From the NCBI GenBank assembly GCA_034766995.1, contig CM068317.1:25453501-25517500 (forward strand): a DNA stretch of 64,000 nt. Reading direction: 5' to 3'. Below the pieces are notes generated by a model that was given only the letters and a program-made list of their open reading frames with translations, was not told the origin of the DNA and searched no databases. A program made the translations under genes and the position numbers. Origin of the DNA: Acanthacorydalis orientalis (Eukaryota > Arthropoda > Insecta > Megaloptera > Corydalidae). Each line of letters opens with the position of its first letter. The stretch's first letter is position 1. Shown piece after piece: positions 44,350 to 56,865 of the stretch.

Positions 44350-44616
44350 CTTCGACAATCTTGTAGACGACATTATATTCCGGACAGATCTGTTCGTAGA
44401 ACCTCGGTCTTGGTGTACCGAGCATCGCTCCGTTCTTATTCTCCACCACCTCGTAACGCACGGCCGGCCAAAAGCAGATGTCGTTCGCAGACAACGATTC
44501 ACAGTTAACGAACTGCGAGAGTTGCTTCAGGTTGATCATAACGCGGAGCAGTGCCGTTGAAGTGTTGCGCTGCCGCTCCACCGCTTCGATTTCGAGCAGA
44601 ACGATATTCGTTTTGC
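44350..44616 (-). CDS. Ret: Ret exon: cadherin-like domains 1-2
   Basis: The exon has 88 full codons with two leading bases and one trailing base. The acceptor is TTTTGCAG at 44617 and the donor is G|GTGAGT at 44349. The peptide carries a beta-strand-like KTNIVLLEIEAVERQ, cysteines in VNCES, DICFWP and EQICPEY, and ends NVVYKIVE. With the next exon this gives YKIVEGEG, closely like the YRLLEGEG stretch I recall in the second cadherin-like domain of vertebrate RET. It was chosen as an exon because both splice signals and both phases match its neighbours. Its right-hand intron is 17.7 kb and its left-hand intron about 2.7 kb. Confidence 0.88.
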
Positions 44617-47546
44617 CTGCAAAACGGAAAAACAACGGACACGTTTCAACAGATCTAACGAAATGTAAATTATGAATGAGAGGATGTACGGTTCGCTCAA
44701 CGCTGCGTTCGTATTGCGTAAAGAAGATTAAATTGTATAATGGCGAGCTTGAATTTTCCGGACTTTCGAACATTTTAGTCTGTGATATTAAATAGAAAAG
44801 GCCTATTTTATTCATATTTGGAATGCTTTCGTCGAGTGAATGTTTATGAATAAAGAAATAATTATGTTTATCAGCTTCAGGAATGAATTATTCATTGCGG
44901 TGTATTAAATACCAGACTTTCACTCATAGTTCTGATGATATTCAGTTTTTTTTTTTTTGTTCTTTTCCTTGTAACATAAAATTACAAGCAATTTTAAATA
45001 TACGAGAGGCAGTTAAAATGCATTATAGCTTATAATTATTATTATTTTACAGACATTTTTACATTGTCGGAAACGTTATGTTCTCTTACGATTATTACTC
45101 TGCCAATAAAACAGTATTGTATTCTTAAACTTAACGACTGAAATAAATTTCGACTGCGGCCCTTGTTTTAATGAAACATCGTCTCGTAGCGAACATCCTA
45201 TCGATTTTTCATCCGTGTACAACAAGTAAGAACATCAAATACTCATTACTACAACATTAATAGCATAGTAAATGGATCCAAGAATGAAAATTAAAAACTC
45301 AATAAGACTTGAATCACAAACAGACTGTCTCTGTGTAATATTTTACACCGAATGCAGACAAATACAATATTTCTCGTCGTCGACAATAAAACTAACCTTT
45401 GTAATGAAATAGTAAATTACGATTTAAAATAAATAAACGAATGAATATCGTCACCGGCACCACAACTCCAGTGTACGGTGGTGATTCATGCCGCGTTGCG
45501 CCCGTGTCTCCCGGACGCAATCTGTGAAAATGAAGATGAATGATCATTGAGATGTCGACTGTTACGCGCCAATTGAATCTGATAACTGTTGCGCCTTGTG
45601 CGATTTACAATTCGATATTTGCGAAAATAACACCTGCATGGGTTTTGATACAATTCTAATTGTAATTCCATTTATTCTTAATTAGGAAATTAAAGCGTTT
45701 TGTTTTCAGAATTAATGCTTTTTTTCTTTAATTCTAGTTTCATTGTCTGTTCTTGCATTTATATTAACTCATTAAATGTACAGAATGAAAATTTAATCTT
45801 TTACATCTCTTGTAAATTTGCTGATTGTTTCTTTCGAAAAAAAGATAATATTTTTTTTTCAATATTTTCAGAGAAGTTAGTTGTAAATAGTTGGTTTTAT
45901 AATTTAAAAATTGATGTATTTTTATTAAAAAAATATTTTTAATAAAATGTAGCATTAAATTCTACAAAAAAATATAGATAAATCAATTTAAGTATATAAC
46001 ACTATGTTAAAAAGATCAGTATATTCCATCAGAAATATTCTAATACCTGACTTTTCTGAATGTTAATACTGTCAACGGGCAATTTGGAATCAGAATACCA
46101 AACACACAATAATCACTTACTGAATATTTTTTATAAGAAAACATATTTTAATTCATTTAAAATATACCTGAAATTAACCACATTTCCAAACTATCTTTGT
46201 ACAAAGTAACATATTATAGAAACGATTTTTACTATTATCTACAGTAAATAACACTAATAATTAATAAATAATCATTAAAAACAAAATTTTATAAGCTAAT
46301 TAATAACAAGCGTCACAGTATATAAAATTCAAAGAGCTGGTTTTCCAAAAAGTTTTTATTATACAATAATTTTATTGCCATATATTTTTCAAATAAAACA
46401 ATCCTGCAAAATACAATGTACTCGTATTTTAAGAAAATAAATTCTACATTGAGTAGCGTTTACTTTTGTCATTTTCTTGATAAAAGTCTCCTTCCTTCGA
46501 AAGACTCTAAAAACCTTGTGAAACGTAAATCTAAATTCAACTTATTTAAAATTAAATTACAATTGTTTTTCTGTATATGTAGTATAATAGCAAACAATTG
46601 TAATGATTACATAATAATTATCACTGTTTGTATATTGTCCTGTTTTCGATCCGTTGAATCGCAATTTTCTGATATAACCGATTTTGAAATGGTCGATTTG
46701 TCTAATAGATTTCTGTATGATGAAGTATACAGTGAGATACTATAAAATGACACAAAAAGTGAAATTGATCATAACGAAATATTATAAGGGAGATTCAACA
46801 AGATCAAAGCAAGCGGAACAATATATATTTCAAGTCAACTTAAATTTCAGTTTCAAGCCATGTTTCAAATCCAAATAAATTTCAAATTTAATTTATGTTA
46901 TACTTAACCTAATAATAATAACTAATAATAATAATAATAACTCGTTAACTGAATGAGTGAAACTGAACGTTCCTTTTCAGCTTCATCTTTTCTTCTAAAT
47001 CAACTCCATAATAAAAATAATAACACAATAACACTTTAATAAACAAATACCGTAATCAACATTTAAAAAAAAACTGAATATCACTAAATCGCATCACTTT
47101 ACATACTTTGCTTTTTATTTGATTGAACATAAAAAGTAAACATCTTTAATGTAACACAAATTGTATTGAATCCAATAATTTGATAAGTGTAAACATTGAT
47201 TTAAGTTTTTGCAACTCAGTACTTAAAATAGTTTAGAAAAAAATCTTAATGTTATGAATATTACAATAAAAAATATAAAAACGTGATTCAAGTTTTGCAA
47301 ATAATAATTTTACTCACTCTGTAAACCATAAAAAAACAGGTACGACAGCTAGGCACAAAGTTGCTAATGTAATTTTTATATTGAATATGATGCTACTCTC
47401 AAGGATTTAATTTTGAAAAAATATAACGTATGTAGTTTTTGAAATGAAAATTCATTTTAATTCAATATAAAAAAGAATGCCAAAATCGTCTAATTTAAGA
47501 GTGATGTAAGAGAAAAATCTATTTATTTATTATCCAGTGAGATGTA
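44617..47546. other. Ret intron, no gene
   Basis: About 2.9 kb. The 45140-45640 part is less AT-rich, with CpGs but no exon. An open frame at 46416-46745 (109 codons) has no family resemblance. A small (AATAAT)n run lies at about 46910-46940. Confidence 0.45.
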
Positions 47547-48824
47547 TGAGGGTGGAGTGATAATTACCCGTGTTTGAAAAGATATGGCACCACTGATATC
47601 AAACTACAATATATTTTAACTACATTATTTTTCACACTACTTTTGTCAAAGTTTGAGCAAAATACTTTAACTTGATTAGTTTCGACAGTAAATTAAAGTA
47701 AACAATAATTGCTCTCTTTTAAATATGGAAAAAAATCAGTATCGATTAGTGATTAGATTTCTGTTTTTGGATGGGAAAACGTGTGGAGAAATTAAAGAAA
47801 AGTTACACGCTGTATACAGTGACATTGCAACTTCGATGGCAACCGTCAGATATTGGTTCAATGAATTTAAACGTGGTCATACACGCGTTTGTGATGAATA
47901 TCCAGGACGTCCAACTGAGATGACTACTGAAAAGATGATTAGAAAAATTCATGACATTGTTTTAAATGATCGTACAATCAAAGTGCATGAGATAATTGAG
48001 GTAGTAGGCATCTTAGATGAACTGCATAAAGATTTGCATATGAAAAAGCTATCTGGCAGATGGGTGCTGTGTTTGCTCACAATTTATCAAAAACGCATTC
48101 AAATTAACAGTTCAAATGAGTGCTTAAACATGTCTAAACGTAATCGACATGAATTTTTGCATCGATAAATAACCGTTGATGAAACATGGATTCTTCACCA
48201 TAAATCTGAAACGAAATAACACTCAAAACAATAGATTTCTTCTGGAGAACCTTCACCAAAGAAGGCATAAGTCATTGCATCAGTTGGAAAGTTCATGGCA
48301 ACAGTTTTCTCGGATGCTCATGGAATATTGCTAATCGACTGTCTTGAAAAAGGGAAAAATCGCAGGAGCCTATTATACAGCATTACTCTACCAGCTGAAT
48401 GGTGAATTCAAGAATTGGCAATAAAATCCAGTTGTGAATTCATTTGGTAAAAAAAAATGCACTCTTCCATTACGACACAGCACCGGCACACAAATCAAGA
48501 ATTGCGATAGCCAAATTGCATAAAATTCATTACGAATTGCTTCCACACCCACCATATTCTCCAGTTTCGGTACCGTGTGACTCTTTCCTGTTTCCAAACT
48601 TGAAGAAATTACTTAAAAGTAAAAGATTGACATCAAATTCGGAAGTTGCCGCTGCTGTAAATGCCTGTTTTGAAGAATTTGACAAACCTTACTATTCGGA
48701 AGAAATAAAAAAATTGTAAGTGAGTTGAATTAAGTGCATCGAACTAAAAGGAGATCATTTTGAAAATTAAAAAAGAATTTTCTCAAAAAAAATGTGTTTT
48801 CTAGTCAAACATGGGTAGTTGTCG
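47547..48824 (+). mobile_element. Mariner element, decayed
   Basis: The left terminus TATGAGGGTGGAGTGATAAT followed by TACCCGTGTTTGA pairs with the right TCAAACATGGGTAGTTGTC. The + strand ORF at 47725-48168 starts MEKNQYRLVIRFLFLDGKTC and has ATVRYWFNEFKRGHTRV, VHEIIEVVGI and CLNMSKRNRHEFLHR. After a stop the catalytic part resumes with TVDETWILHHKSE-like traces and then LFHYDTAPAHKSRIAIAKL and HPPYSPVSVPCDSFLFPNL (48444-48719). It is the common insect mariner type with FNEFxRGRTSV. Confidence 0.9.
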
Positions 48825-48837
48825 ATGTCCGTCCGAC

Positions 48838-49853
48838 CGAACCGACGAGGCTTCGCCTAGGGCATACTAGACTGACTCGCTCTTTTATCTTGAAAGAGGA
48901 AGTCCAACCGATGTGTGACACTGCTCAGACGGTATCACATCTTTTAACACTTAATAAGTTTGAGTTGGTGCAGCAAACATATGCAGACCTTCTGTAATGT
49001 CAAAACTTCACGCACTTATTAATTTAATAATAAGTGTATTTTATTTTAGTAATGATCAGTGCAGATCTGATTTTGAATTGTGCTGTGTTGTATTGTGGAC
49101 TGAATCAAATTTCAAACTCGTTTGCTTTTGTTGACAGCACGAAAAAGACTCATCAAAACTCGTGTCTACAACACTAGACTGCTATAACAAGGCAATATGC
49201 GTTCGTAATCATCGGTTAGATTGTCTACTGCTTTTAATTGTTGAATACAAACTTCTGACGCCGATCACACACACTCGGGTCATAACAAACACAATGCGAT
49301 CATTAGGAATCGGCTGTTTGTCGGGGTACACCTCCATAATTCTAGGGGACGACAATGACGCCGCAAATCGTATTTCGACTTTTGCAAAGGAGACTCGACT
49401 TTCTAGCATGATTAAGTGTTTTCCAATCTCAATACATTTTAACATGTTGTGTCGTCATTCGTGTCAAGGCTCTCGGGCTTATTTTAAAGTGTTCTTCACG
49501 AAAAACCCTGTGAATCCTAATATCAGATCACAGTATTATAAATGTTTTACTGTCCTCAAGAGTTCATCTCTTCTTATTATATTTATACATATTGTCCAAT
49601 CAAGATTAGGTATTTTTACAGTCCAGTTCATTCGCATGTGTTTCATCTTTTCTTTATCTCCCAATGAGAGAAGTATTATCCTAATGAAATATTCTTAAGC
49701 GTTTGGCACACATACATTAACATTTCGAATTTAGGGGTGATTCGAACGCAAGTGCGCAAACGGGGTGTGTTTTTAAATTACAATTTGTGGTCGGGCGCTA
49801 ATGACCTCAGTTGTCGATGCGCCCTAAATCCCCAATAACTAACTAACGGGTAC
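48838..49853 (+). mobile_element. LINE 3' part: ORF2 C-terminus and long 3' UTR
   Basis: The peptide RLRLGHTRLTRSFILKEE, then CDTAQTVSHLLTLNKF, is the typical C-terminus of LINE ORF2 (GHTRLTHSxLL and a C-x-x-x-T-xx-H-LL-x-C knuckle; the last Cys is now Leu). The 3' UTR shares 48950-49080 with 36750-36895 (inverted) and 49501-49650 with 58620-58760. The end has GGGCGCTAATGACCTCAG and a short tail CCCCAATAACTAACTAACGG. It begins directly after a mariner end. Confidence 0.72.
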
Positions 49854-51072
49854 TTGTCACTCTACCCTCGTACATAGACATTGTCAGTTTTCTAATAGGA
49901 TTGAAATGAGACATTTTTACTAATTTCTATACTTAAATCAATGAACAGAAGAGTTGTTTCAAAAAGTCTATACAGAAATTTTTGTCAGCAGGTCATTCGG
50001 TTCTTAAAAAAAACAGACACGAATTCAACTTAATCTTTTAATACACAGCGATAGAAACGTATCGAAATCTTAGCAAGCGACAGAGACATAAAATAAATAA
50101 ATATAAATCGTGCGATAGAGGTAACGCAAAGATAACGGATTTAATCAAATCGAATTTCACTGCAGTAAAAGAAGGATCGATAAAAGACGCAGCGGCCGCA
50201 GGCTGAGTGGCGAACGTGTTATTTAACGAAACTTAATTTGCGACCCGTCGGGCGAGAGAGAACACACACACACACGTCTAAACAAAACGGCATACTTCCA
50301 TACGACCGTCAAGCGCTAATTTCGATCTGGCGTGACGGTTCTCCCCCGCCAACATAACCGCACTTTTACTATAAGCACACATGAACGTTATTGAAAAGGG
50401 TTCCGTTACGAGGAGACGGGAACGTTTCGTCGTCGGATGTCGTTCGACGTACGGAATCGGCGTTTAATTAATCGCCGGACGAGCGAATTAGTACGTTTTG
50501 GTGTGATGGATATTGGTTAGTGTCCAATTATCGTTTCCGGATAGCTATTCTCTCTCGTGTGTGGGTATGTATGTATTTTTTAATGATGAAATTTTATAGC
50601 GGAGCGTCGTAGATTGAGTTTTCATCGTTATGACGATACAGCCGGCGATAAGATTTCATGAGATTAGGTTTTTAGCGAGACTGGAAACGTTTTAGAAGCG
50701 CGTGATATTTTTAAGATAATCTCGATTGGGAATGTCTCACTTCTGCGAACTTCGGACACAGTTCTTTTTTTATTGTAAATAGTGTAATTGATTTTATGTG
50801 TTTCATGAGAGTTATTCGTTCTAAGTTTTTCAGCACATATAGTAACTCATCGAATAAAACTCATATAAACAGTTATAAACATTTTTCTTTGTTAAAAAAA
50901 TTAAAAGAAAATTACTCTATACACTTACTTTAAATATCATTTTTTCAATACTGTCACTAATTGTAAGAGTCAAATAATGTAAATAAAAAAATCTTAATCT
51001 AAAAAAGATAAAATATATACCGCTCATAATAAAATTCATAGAATGGATTTCTCTATATAATTTAATAAATAT
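49854..51072. other. Ret intron with CpG-rich unique block
   Basis: The part 50150-50530 contains many CpGs (GCGGCCGCAGG, GACCCGTCGGGCG, CGTCGTCGG) and no coding frame or repeat match in the window. It is a candidate cis-regulatory region by composition only. The rest is plain AT-rich intron. Confidence 0.4.
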
Positions 51073-51186
51073 CAGGTAATCAGGAAAGTTCTGTCGTTTT
51101 TGAATTGAGAAAAAAACACTTGTGTATTTTTACAGAAAATAACGTTATTCATCAAAACATCCACAATCAATACCAAATGACCCTTT
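51073..51186 (-). mobile_element. Mariner terminal fragment
   Basis: CAGGTAATCAGGAAAGTTCT followed by GTCGTTTTTGAATTGAG is the left about 110 bp of the mariner found complete at 51446-52715. It stops where the duplicated flank starts. Confidence 0.75.
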
Positions 51187-52715
51187 TATATTAATTTTTC
51201 CAATAATAATATTGGATAGATGCCATTACAATATAAGTAATATTCAGAATATCTATTAACAGTATCATTTTTTTAAAAAAAAATATGGTCATTATTTTCT
51301 ATGAAAATGTTTATAATTTTAAAATTTTGACTAATATAAATATAAATCTGTAAAATTGTTAATTTCGATTTGATTAAAGAAAGTTGTCTAAAGTAATTGC
51401 AAATATATGCAGCTCATCTGAATATATATATATATATATATATATATCAGGTAACCAAAAAAAATCTGTCGTTTTTGAATTGACAAAAAAAGCACATTTA
51501 CATAAAATAATTTTATTCATCAAAATATCCACATTCGAATTAAACAAGCATTTTTCAGCGAAAAGATAGTTTTTAAATTCCATTTTTATAAAACTGATTA
51601 TTTTTATTTTCAAAAAATGTAGGCACCTCCATGTTTAATTCTTCTTCATTATTAAACTGTTTACCACGCATATGTTTGTTCAAAGACCAAAATAGGCGAT
51701 AATCTGTTGGAAGTATATCTGAGGAATACAGGGGATGGGGAGGATCTCACACCCTAAATTCATAATTTCTGTTCTGGTCTCTACTGCAACGTGTGGTCGT
51801 GCGTTATCTCGCAAAAATAATACTTTTTTTACGATTTACAAGTGCTGACTGTTTTTGTTTGAATGCATCGTGTACTCGTTGGAGTTGTTTACCATAAATG
51901 TTTTCCGCGAGGGTTTGACCCATTCGTAGATATTCATGATGACTAATTCCTTTTGAAGTATATCAAGTACAGAGAAGTTTTCGCGGTGTTAACTTTCATT
52001 TAGGACTTTGTGGGACAGGATCATCTAATGGAATCCAGTGGAGAATGCGTTTGTAGTTTCAATACCTAATCCATTTTTCATCAGTGGCCAAAATTTGATC
52101 CAAAATTTCTCTGATTTTAGTCGTGAAATGAGAGATGTACAGATTGTAAGACGTTGTAATTTGTTATTGGGAGTTAATTCGTGTGGTACCCATTTACTTA
52201 ATTTCCACCTCTTTCCTATTTTGTGTAGACGCTTCCGTATTGTTCCGTCACTTACTTTGAACAATTCTGCAAGCTGTTGACACGTTAAACTGGAATTTGT
52301 TTCAATCATTGTCTCCAATTCGTCGATATTTAAATTTGATGGTCTGCTTGATCTGGTCTCGTCTTTAATTGATTCATCCCCGGAAGAAATTTTTTTAAAC
52401 CATAGCTGGGCCGTTTTTGATGTAATTGTATTTTCTCCATACGCAGTACAATTTTTTTTTGCAGTTTCTGTGGCGTTAGTCGCAAGTTTAAATTCGTAAA
52501 GTAGACACGCACGTATTACACTATTTTTCATAGACATTTTTAAGAGTTGGAATTATTTTTTAAATTAAAGTGAACAGTTCGAGATCATTCAATAATTAAC
52601 AGTAAAACTAATGTAACTGATAAACAATTCTTGGAATTTTATCTGATAACAAGTGTTAACAATTCTTGGAATTATTGCACGTTATAACAACGAAGAAACT
52701 TTCTTGGTTACCTTA
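51187..52715. repeat. Duplicated segment, copy 2 (flank plus mariner)
   Basis: This is the same order as 11985-13485: a 240-bp flank with AATAATAATATTGGATAGATG, a TA tract (51422-51447), then the mariner on the minus strand. Differences are point changes and tract length. Confidence 0.85.
51446..52715 (-). mobile_element. Mariner element, copy 2, partly open transposase
   Basis: The terminal repeats CAGGTAACCAAAAAAAATCTG and (reversed) AAGGTAACCAAGAAAGTTTC pair. The minus-strand ORF at 52025-52537 keeps 170 codons: MSMKNSVIRACLLYEFKLA, AQLWFKKISSGDESIKDE, LTCQQLAELFKVSDGTIRK, WKLSKWVPHELTPNNK, ending near the first catalytic Asp. The C-terminal half is frameshifted. It is better preserved than copy 1 at the N-terminus. 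Confidence 0.9.
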
Positions 52716-52756
52716 TATATATATATATATATATTAGGGGGAGAAATAATAAATTT

Positions 52757-52789
<33 letters not shown>

Positions 52790-52910
52790 ATATATATATA
52801 TTCGTATATACATATATATATATATATATTTATATATATGTATAGAGAGAGAGAGAGAGAGAAATATATATTATTTTCCCTAATATATATGTATATATAT
52901 ATATATAGGT
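52716..52910. repeat. Inverted repeat with TA, CT and GA tracts
   Basis: ATATTAGGGGGAGAAATAAT followed by a (CT)n tract mirrors (GA)n followed by ATTATTTTCCCTAATATAT. The whole is a palindrome-like unit of about 160 bp bounded by TA runs. Confidence 0.7.
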
Positions 52911-53711
52911 GCAATGTGATGAGTATTGAATATTTCACTTAATATGTTATTCACAAATTATTTGAATGAATTAAATGTGCTACAATTTTTAATAGACTCC
53001 TTAATATATATAAAATGAAAACACCTTAGCTATAAATTTTTATTCGCATTAAATCTTCTCATTATTAGTTTCAGTATATATGAAATTTTGTTAAATATTT
53101 ATTTTCCAGTAGATGAATCTGTATATGATAAAACTGAATAATATTCAAATGAAACTAGAAATGAATTCGATTTGCATTCATTTACAATCACACAAAACCA
53201 TTTACACTTAACATTTCACACTTTTCAACATAATTTACAGCAAGAACAGTGTCGGCACCGGAACTTTTCGTTTTGTAAAACTTCTATACGTTTTTAAAAA
53301 AAACGATTGGGATTTTTTTTAAGCTTTTACTTAAAAAAAAGAACGAATAAAAGTTTTTTTCTGGAAGCATAAACATGTAAAATTTATAAAAATGTCGGTC
53401 AGATTTAATTCCGTTTAAAAAATTCATTAATGCCATGGAGTTTACACTTGACCCTTACTCATTTACTAGATTGTAGACACACAGACACAATGATACAGTT
53501 GTAAGGGGGCTTGTATATATTTACGACATAGAGTTTTGTACAGTATACATGGACGCTTTAAATTTTACTTAAATTACTTTTGCCGCTTGTTTATCTCCAC
53601 ATTTACTGCTGTACAAAGTTCGCGAGGGCTTTCTATATTTTACACTTAAAACTTGCTATTCAGGAGGTTATCTCCGTCGAGCTCGACTGCAATGGAAACT
53701 TACACATATAC

Positions 53712-53759
<48 letters not shown>

Positions 53760-55050
53760 CGTGTGTGAAAATGTATATATTTTTTCTTTTATTGTAGACG
53801 GAAATCCCAAGCGGTACATTTTTTCATAAATTCTCCGAATTTTTTTTACGACGAAAACAGTTATTATTTTTGATCTATTACTTTCAAATTTATGGACTAT
53901 TTATTTTATGACTTGTTTATTTTATTTATGGCATGTTATAAATTTGGTACTGGCGTTTCAATTTATATATATATATATATATTTATAAGAGATAATCTAT
54001 TTTTTATAAGTTTTCACTTATACCTAATGTTACACACAATAAGCCAAAATAATTAATTGAATCATTTTATGTACATTTTTGTACATTTACTCTTTAATAA
54101 TGCGGTTGTAATAGCCTTTTTGTTTTTATTTTCTATATAGAGCTAGATAATTATTCTACTACAGTTCTACCGGATGATTGTATAAAATTTTCGGTGAAAT
54201 AAGGACATTTTTAAAGCAACCAGTTTGAAATATTAAGACTCTATATTTAAGATTGTAATCGAGATTAAAAACTGTTAAAATTTTTATTTATTGATAATAT
54301 TTCATTAGATAATATTATATAATATTTCATTTATTACATTCAATCAGAATTATTAAAATCTAACACAACGAGATTTATATGTATTTATCAATTTCCTGTT
54401 TGACCTGTTTCAAATTTAGTGCAGTGTAAGATATACCAAAACAACAAATCATGTTATGGTGGCGTCGTGGTTAAACAGTAAAGAATTGTCGGTTATGTTT
54501 GAGATTATTGCTACAGATTTCTGGATCCTAATTCAGAATCTCAGATGAATAATGTTTGTAATCATTTATTATTAGAATTGAAAATGTCTGTGTGCTAGAA
54601 AATATACTAAAAAAATGCGATTGTATATCAAAGTATAAGTAAAGAAGGTACCCATCTCAAAATAGTAGTTTATTTGAAAAATAAATAAATAATAGAAACT
54701 TATAATAGTCTTTTTCTTCATTAAATTTTCAATTCAATCATTTTCTCTGTTTCTCTAACGCTTCAACTCATTCAGCTTAGATATTAGGTAAGAACTTCTG
54801 GAAAATTTAAATCCACTATTACTTCAACACTATCCTTAAGTCCAGATCTTATTCTATATGATTCTTGATTATTCTCTTATGTCAAAAATAAGCTATAAGG
54901 ATTTCATTTTATAAACGAAGACCAGCTGAATACATCTTTAAATGATGCAAGTACCGCTATGATAAAAATATAAAGATTTAATTGTAAAGACATTTAAAAA
55001 TATGATGAAGTGTATTGACAGTGACGAAAAATACTTTAAAGACGTATAAT
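52911..55050. other. Ret intron, nothing recognised
   Basis: AT-rich with a CA/TA microsatellite at 53705-53757 and a TA tract at 53964-53982. I found no transposon ends or coding sequence. Confidence 0.45.
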
Positions 55051-55098
55051 AAACATGGCTGTACGACAAGACAAAAGTCTTGTCGTACAGCCATGTTT
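55051..55098. repeat. Perfect 22-bp inverted repeat with a 4-base loop
   Basis: The left arm AAACATGGCTGTACGACAAG-AC and right arm GT-CTTGTCGTACAGCCATGTTT are exact reverse complements around AAAA. Confidence 0.95.
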
Positions 55099-55111
55099 TC
55101 TTAGCACTTGC

Positions 55112-55116
<5 letters not shown>

Positions 55117-55154
<38 letters not shown>
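55117..55154. repeat. (TA)n microsatellite
   Basis: About 19 TA units, 18 bp from the perfect hairpin. Confidence 0.95.
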
Positions 55155-55161
<7 letters not shown>

Positions 55162-55985
55162 CTTAAATTTCAAAGACAATCCACTGAAAAGGTCTGTTTT
55201 CGAACTGTACAGACGACAGTATCGAATTTCACGACAAAATAGAACCTAAGAGGAGATCGGAATCGTTAACGGCAGGTGTTATTTTAAATTCGTTGTGCTC
55301 GAACGACAAGCACGAACGTGACAGTACAACTGAATGTATTTTCTATAGAGCTTCTCTTGTAACGAGACCCATGTAACAGGGCATCAGTTACTGATACAGT
55401 CTGAACACTTTCCATTAAAACACTTGAACTTCAGCCTATCGCTAAGAACGGTTATTTTAGATAATTGAATTTCGATTCTTCTTCATCTTCGTAAACGAGT
55501 TTCGTGCATACAATATTCGGAAAACGTGCTTGCATGTCCCAACTGAAAAGCAAACCATCACAATTCCGTACAACCGACTTGTTTATTCTTTTAAGAAATG
55601 TCGTGTGGGAGTGTGATTCGACAACATTTTCAGAACGTTTCTTGCGAATACAGAGTTTCATTAACATAAAGCTTTTTATTATCGGGAAAAACCTCGAGTT
55701 CTCGAGACGAACACGACACGATCGTCCATCGCGTTATTAACGAGACGTAGCGTCAGACGGTGTCTCGTTAAATTGCACCGCGGCCGCATGACTGAAACTC
55801 TTCTCTCGTCTAGAGCTATTCGACGACTTTATGGGTGTGTGTGTGTGAGTGTGGGAGAAAGTATGGCGGTGAATCATCGTTTGTCTGCGGGTGACAGGTC
55901 TTGTAATGCGATGATATAAGTCATGACGCAAACGAAAATGTGTTCTTAAAGTCAAACTTTATTTATAACGTTATATCTACATCTT
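55155..55985. other. Ret intron, less AT-rich unique block
   Basis: CpG-containing DNA, notably 55690-55800 (CTCGAGACGAACACGACACG; GCACCGCGGCCGCATG), with no coding frame and no repeat match. It could be regulatory; nothing more can be said. Confidence 0.35.

Positions 55986-55988
<3 letters not shown>

Positions 55989-56040
<52 letters not shown>
55989..56040. repeat. (TA)n microsatellite
   Basis: About 26 TA units ending at a mariner terminus. Confidence 0.95.
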
Positions 56041-56043
<3 letters not shown>

Positions 56044-56862
56044 GTGTACCGGAAAAAAATACCGTTTTTTTTTAAATAACAAATAAATGTCAATTTTAAT
56101 AATAATTTTATTAAAAATTAATTCCAAATATAATTCCCCTCGTTAAATACAACCTTGCCCTATTTCTCAGTCAACATTTTAATTCCTATTTCATAAAAAT
56201 CAGGAGGCTTTGAGTTAAAAAACTCAGCTAGTTTATTTTTTCTTAACTTTTGAAAATTTTACCAGCTAAAAAATGTTGTATTGAACTGAAAAGATGATCA
56301 TTTGACCGTGCAAAATCTAGAGAGTACGGTGGATGCCGAATTGTTATTCATCCTAAGCTTTTAGTTTTGTTCTTTGTGATTTTTGAAACGTGTGGTCGCT
56401 CATGCTGTCTTCACTCAGTTGACGCAGTAATCGTTTTTCCTGTCTCCATACCTTTCCAATTTTTTTAATGTGTCCCCGCTCCCTTAATCAAGAGTATCCT
56501 AAATTATCAGGAATTTTTTGAGTAGTTAACGTTGAATTTACTTCAATTTTAGCATTTAAGATGTCTTCTTTCCCTTTATTTGTTCTTCCACTTCCAGGAC
56601 TATTCTTCATATCAAAATTTCCTCTTTCGAACCATCTCTGACATTTTCTAACATTCAAAACAATGCCTAATATGTCGCAACTCTTTTTAGTTGTATTATG
56701 TACGGACTATTTCTTCAAAAATTGAAATAACGTACAATTGCGAATTAATTCTTCACTCGGAACAAATCCTTCCATTGCGAATGGGTATACTGTTTTACTT
56801 TTAAAATATTAAAATATACTTTCGAGATGTTTACACAAGAATGTGACACAAAATATGTGATA
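56041..56862 (-). mobile_element. Old mariner relic
   Basis: The left end is TTAGGTGTACCGGAAAAAAATA. The minus strand starts MEGFVPSEELIRNCTLFQF (about 56770), then CQRWFERGNFDMKNSPGSGR, KIPDNLGYS, VWRQEKRLLRQLSE and terminal FYEIGIKMLTEK and VVFNEGNYIWN traces near 56130-56200. The middle catalytic block is deleted and there are several stops. Confidence 0.65.
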
Positions 56863-56865
56863 ACC

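Noticed and set aside
46416..46745. 109-codon open frame as a nested gene
   Set aside because: It is Lys/Ile/Phe-rich with no domain, start context or splice support; its length is expected by chance in AT-rich DNA.
49162..49698. 178-codon open frame as a host protein
   Set aside because: Part of its DNA (49501-49650) is repeated at 58620 without coding conservation, and it sits in the 3' UTR of a LINE fragment.
55051..55098. MicroRNA precursor
   Set aside because: A 22-bp stem with a 4-base loop is too short for a Dicer/Drosha precursor, and the flanks do not extend the stem.
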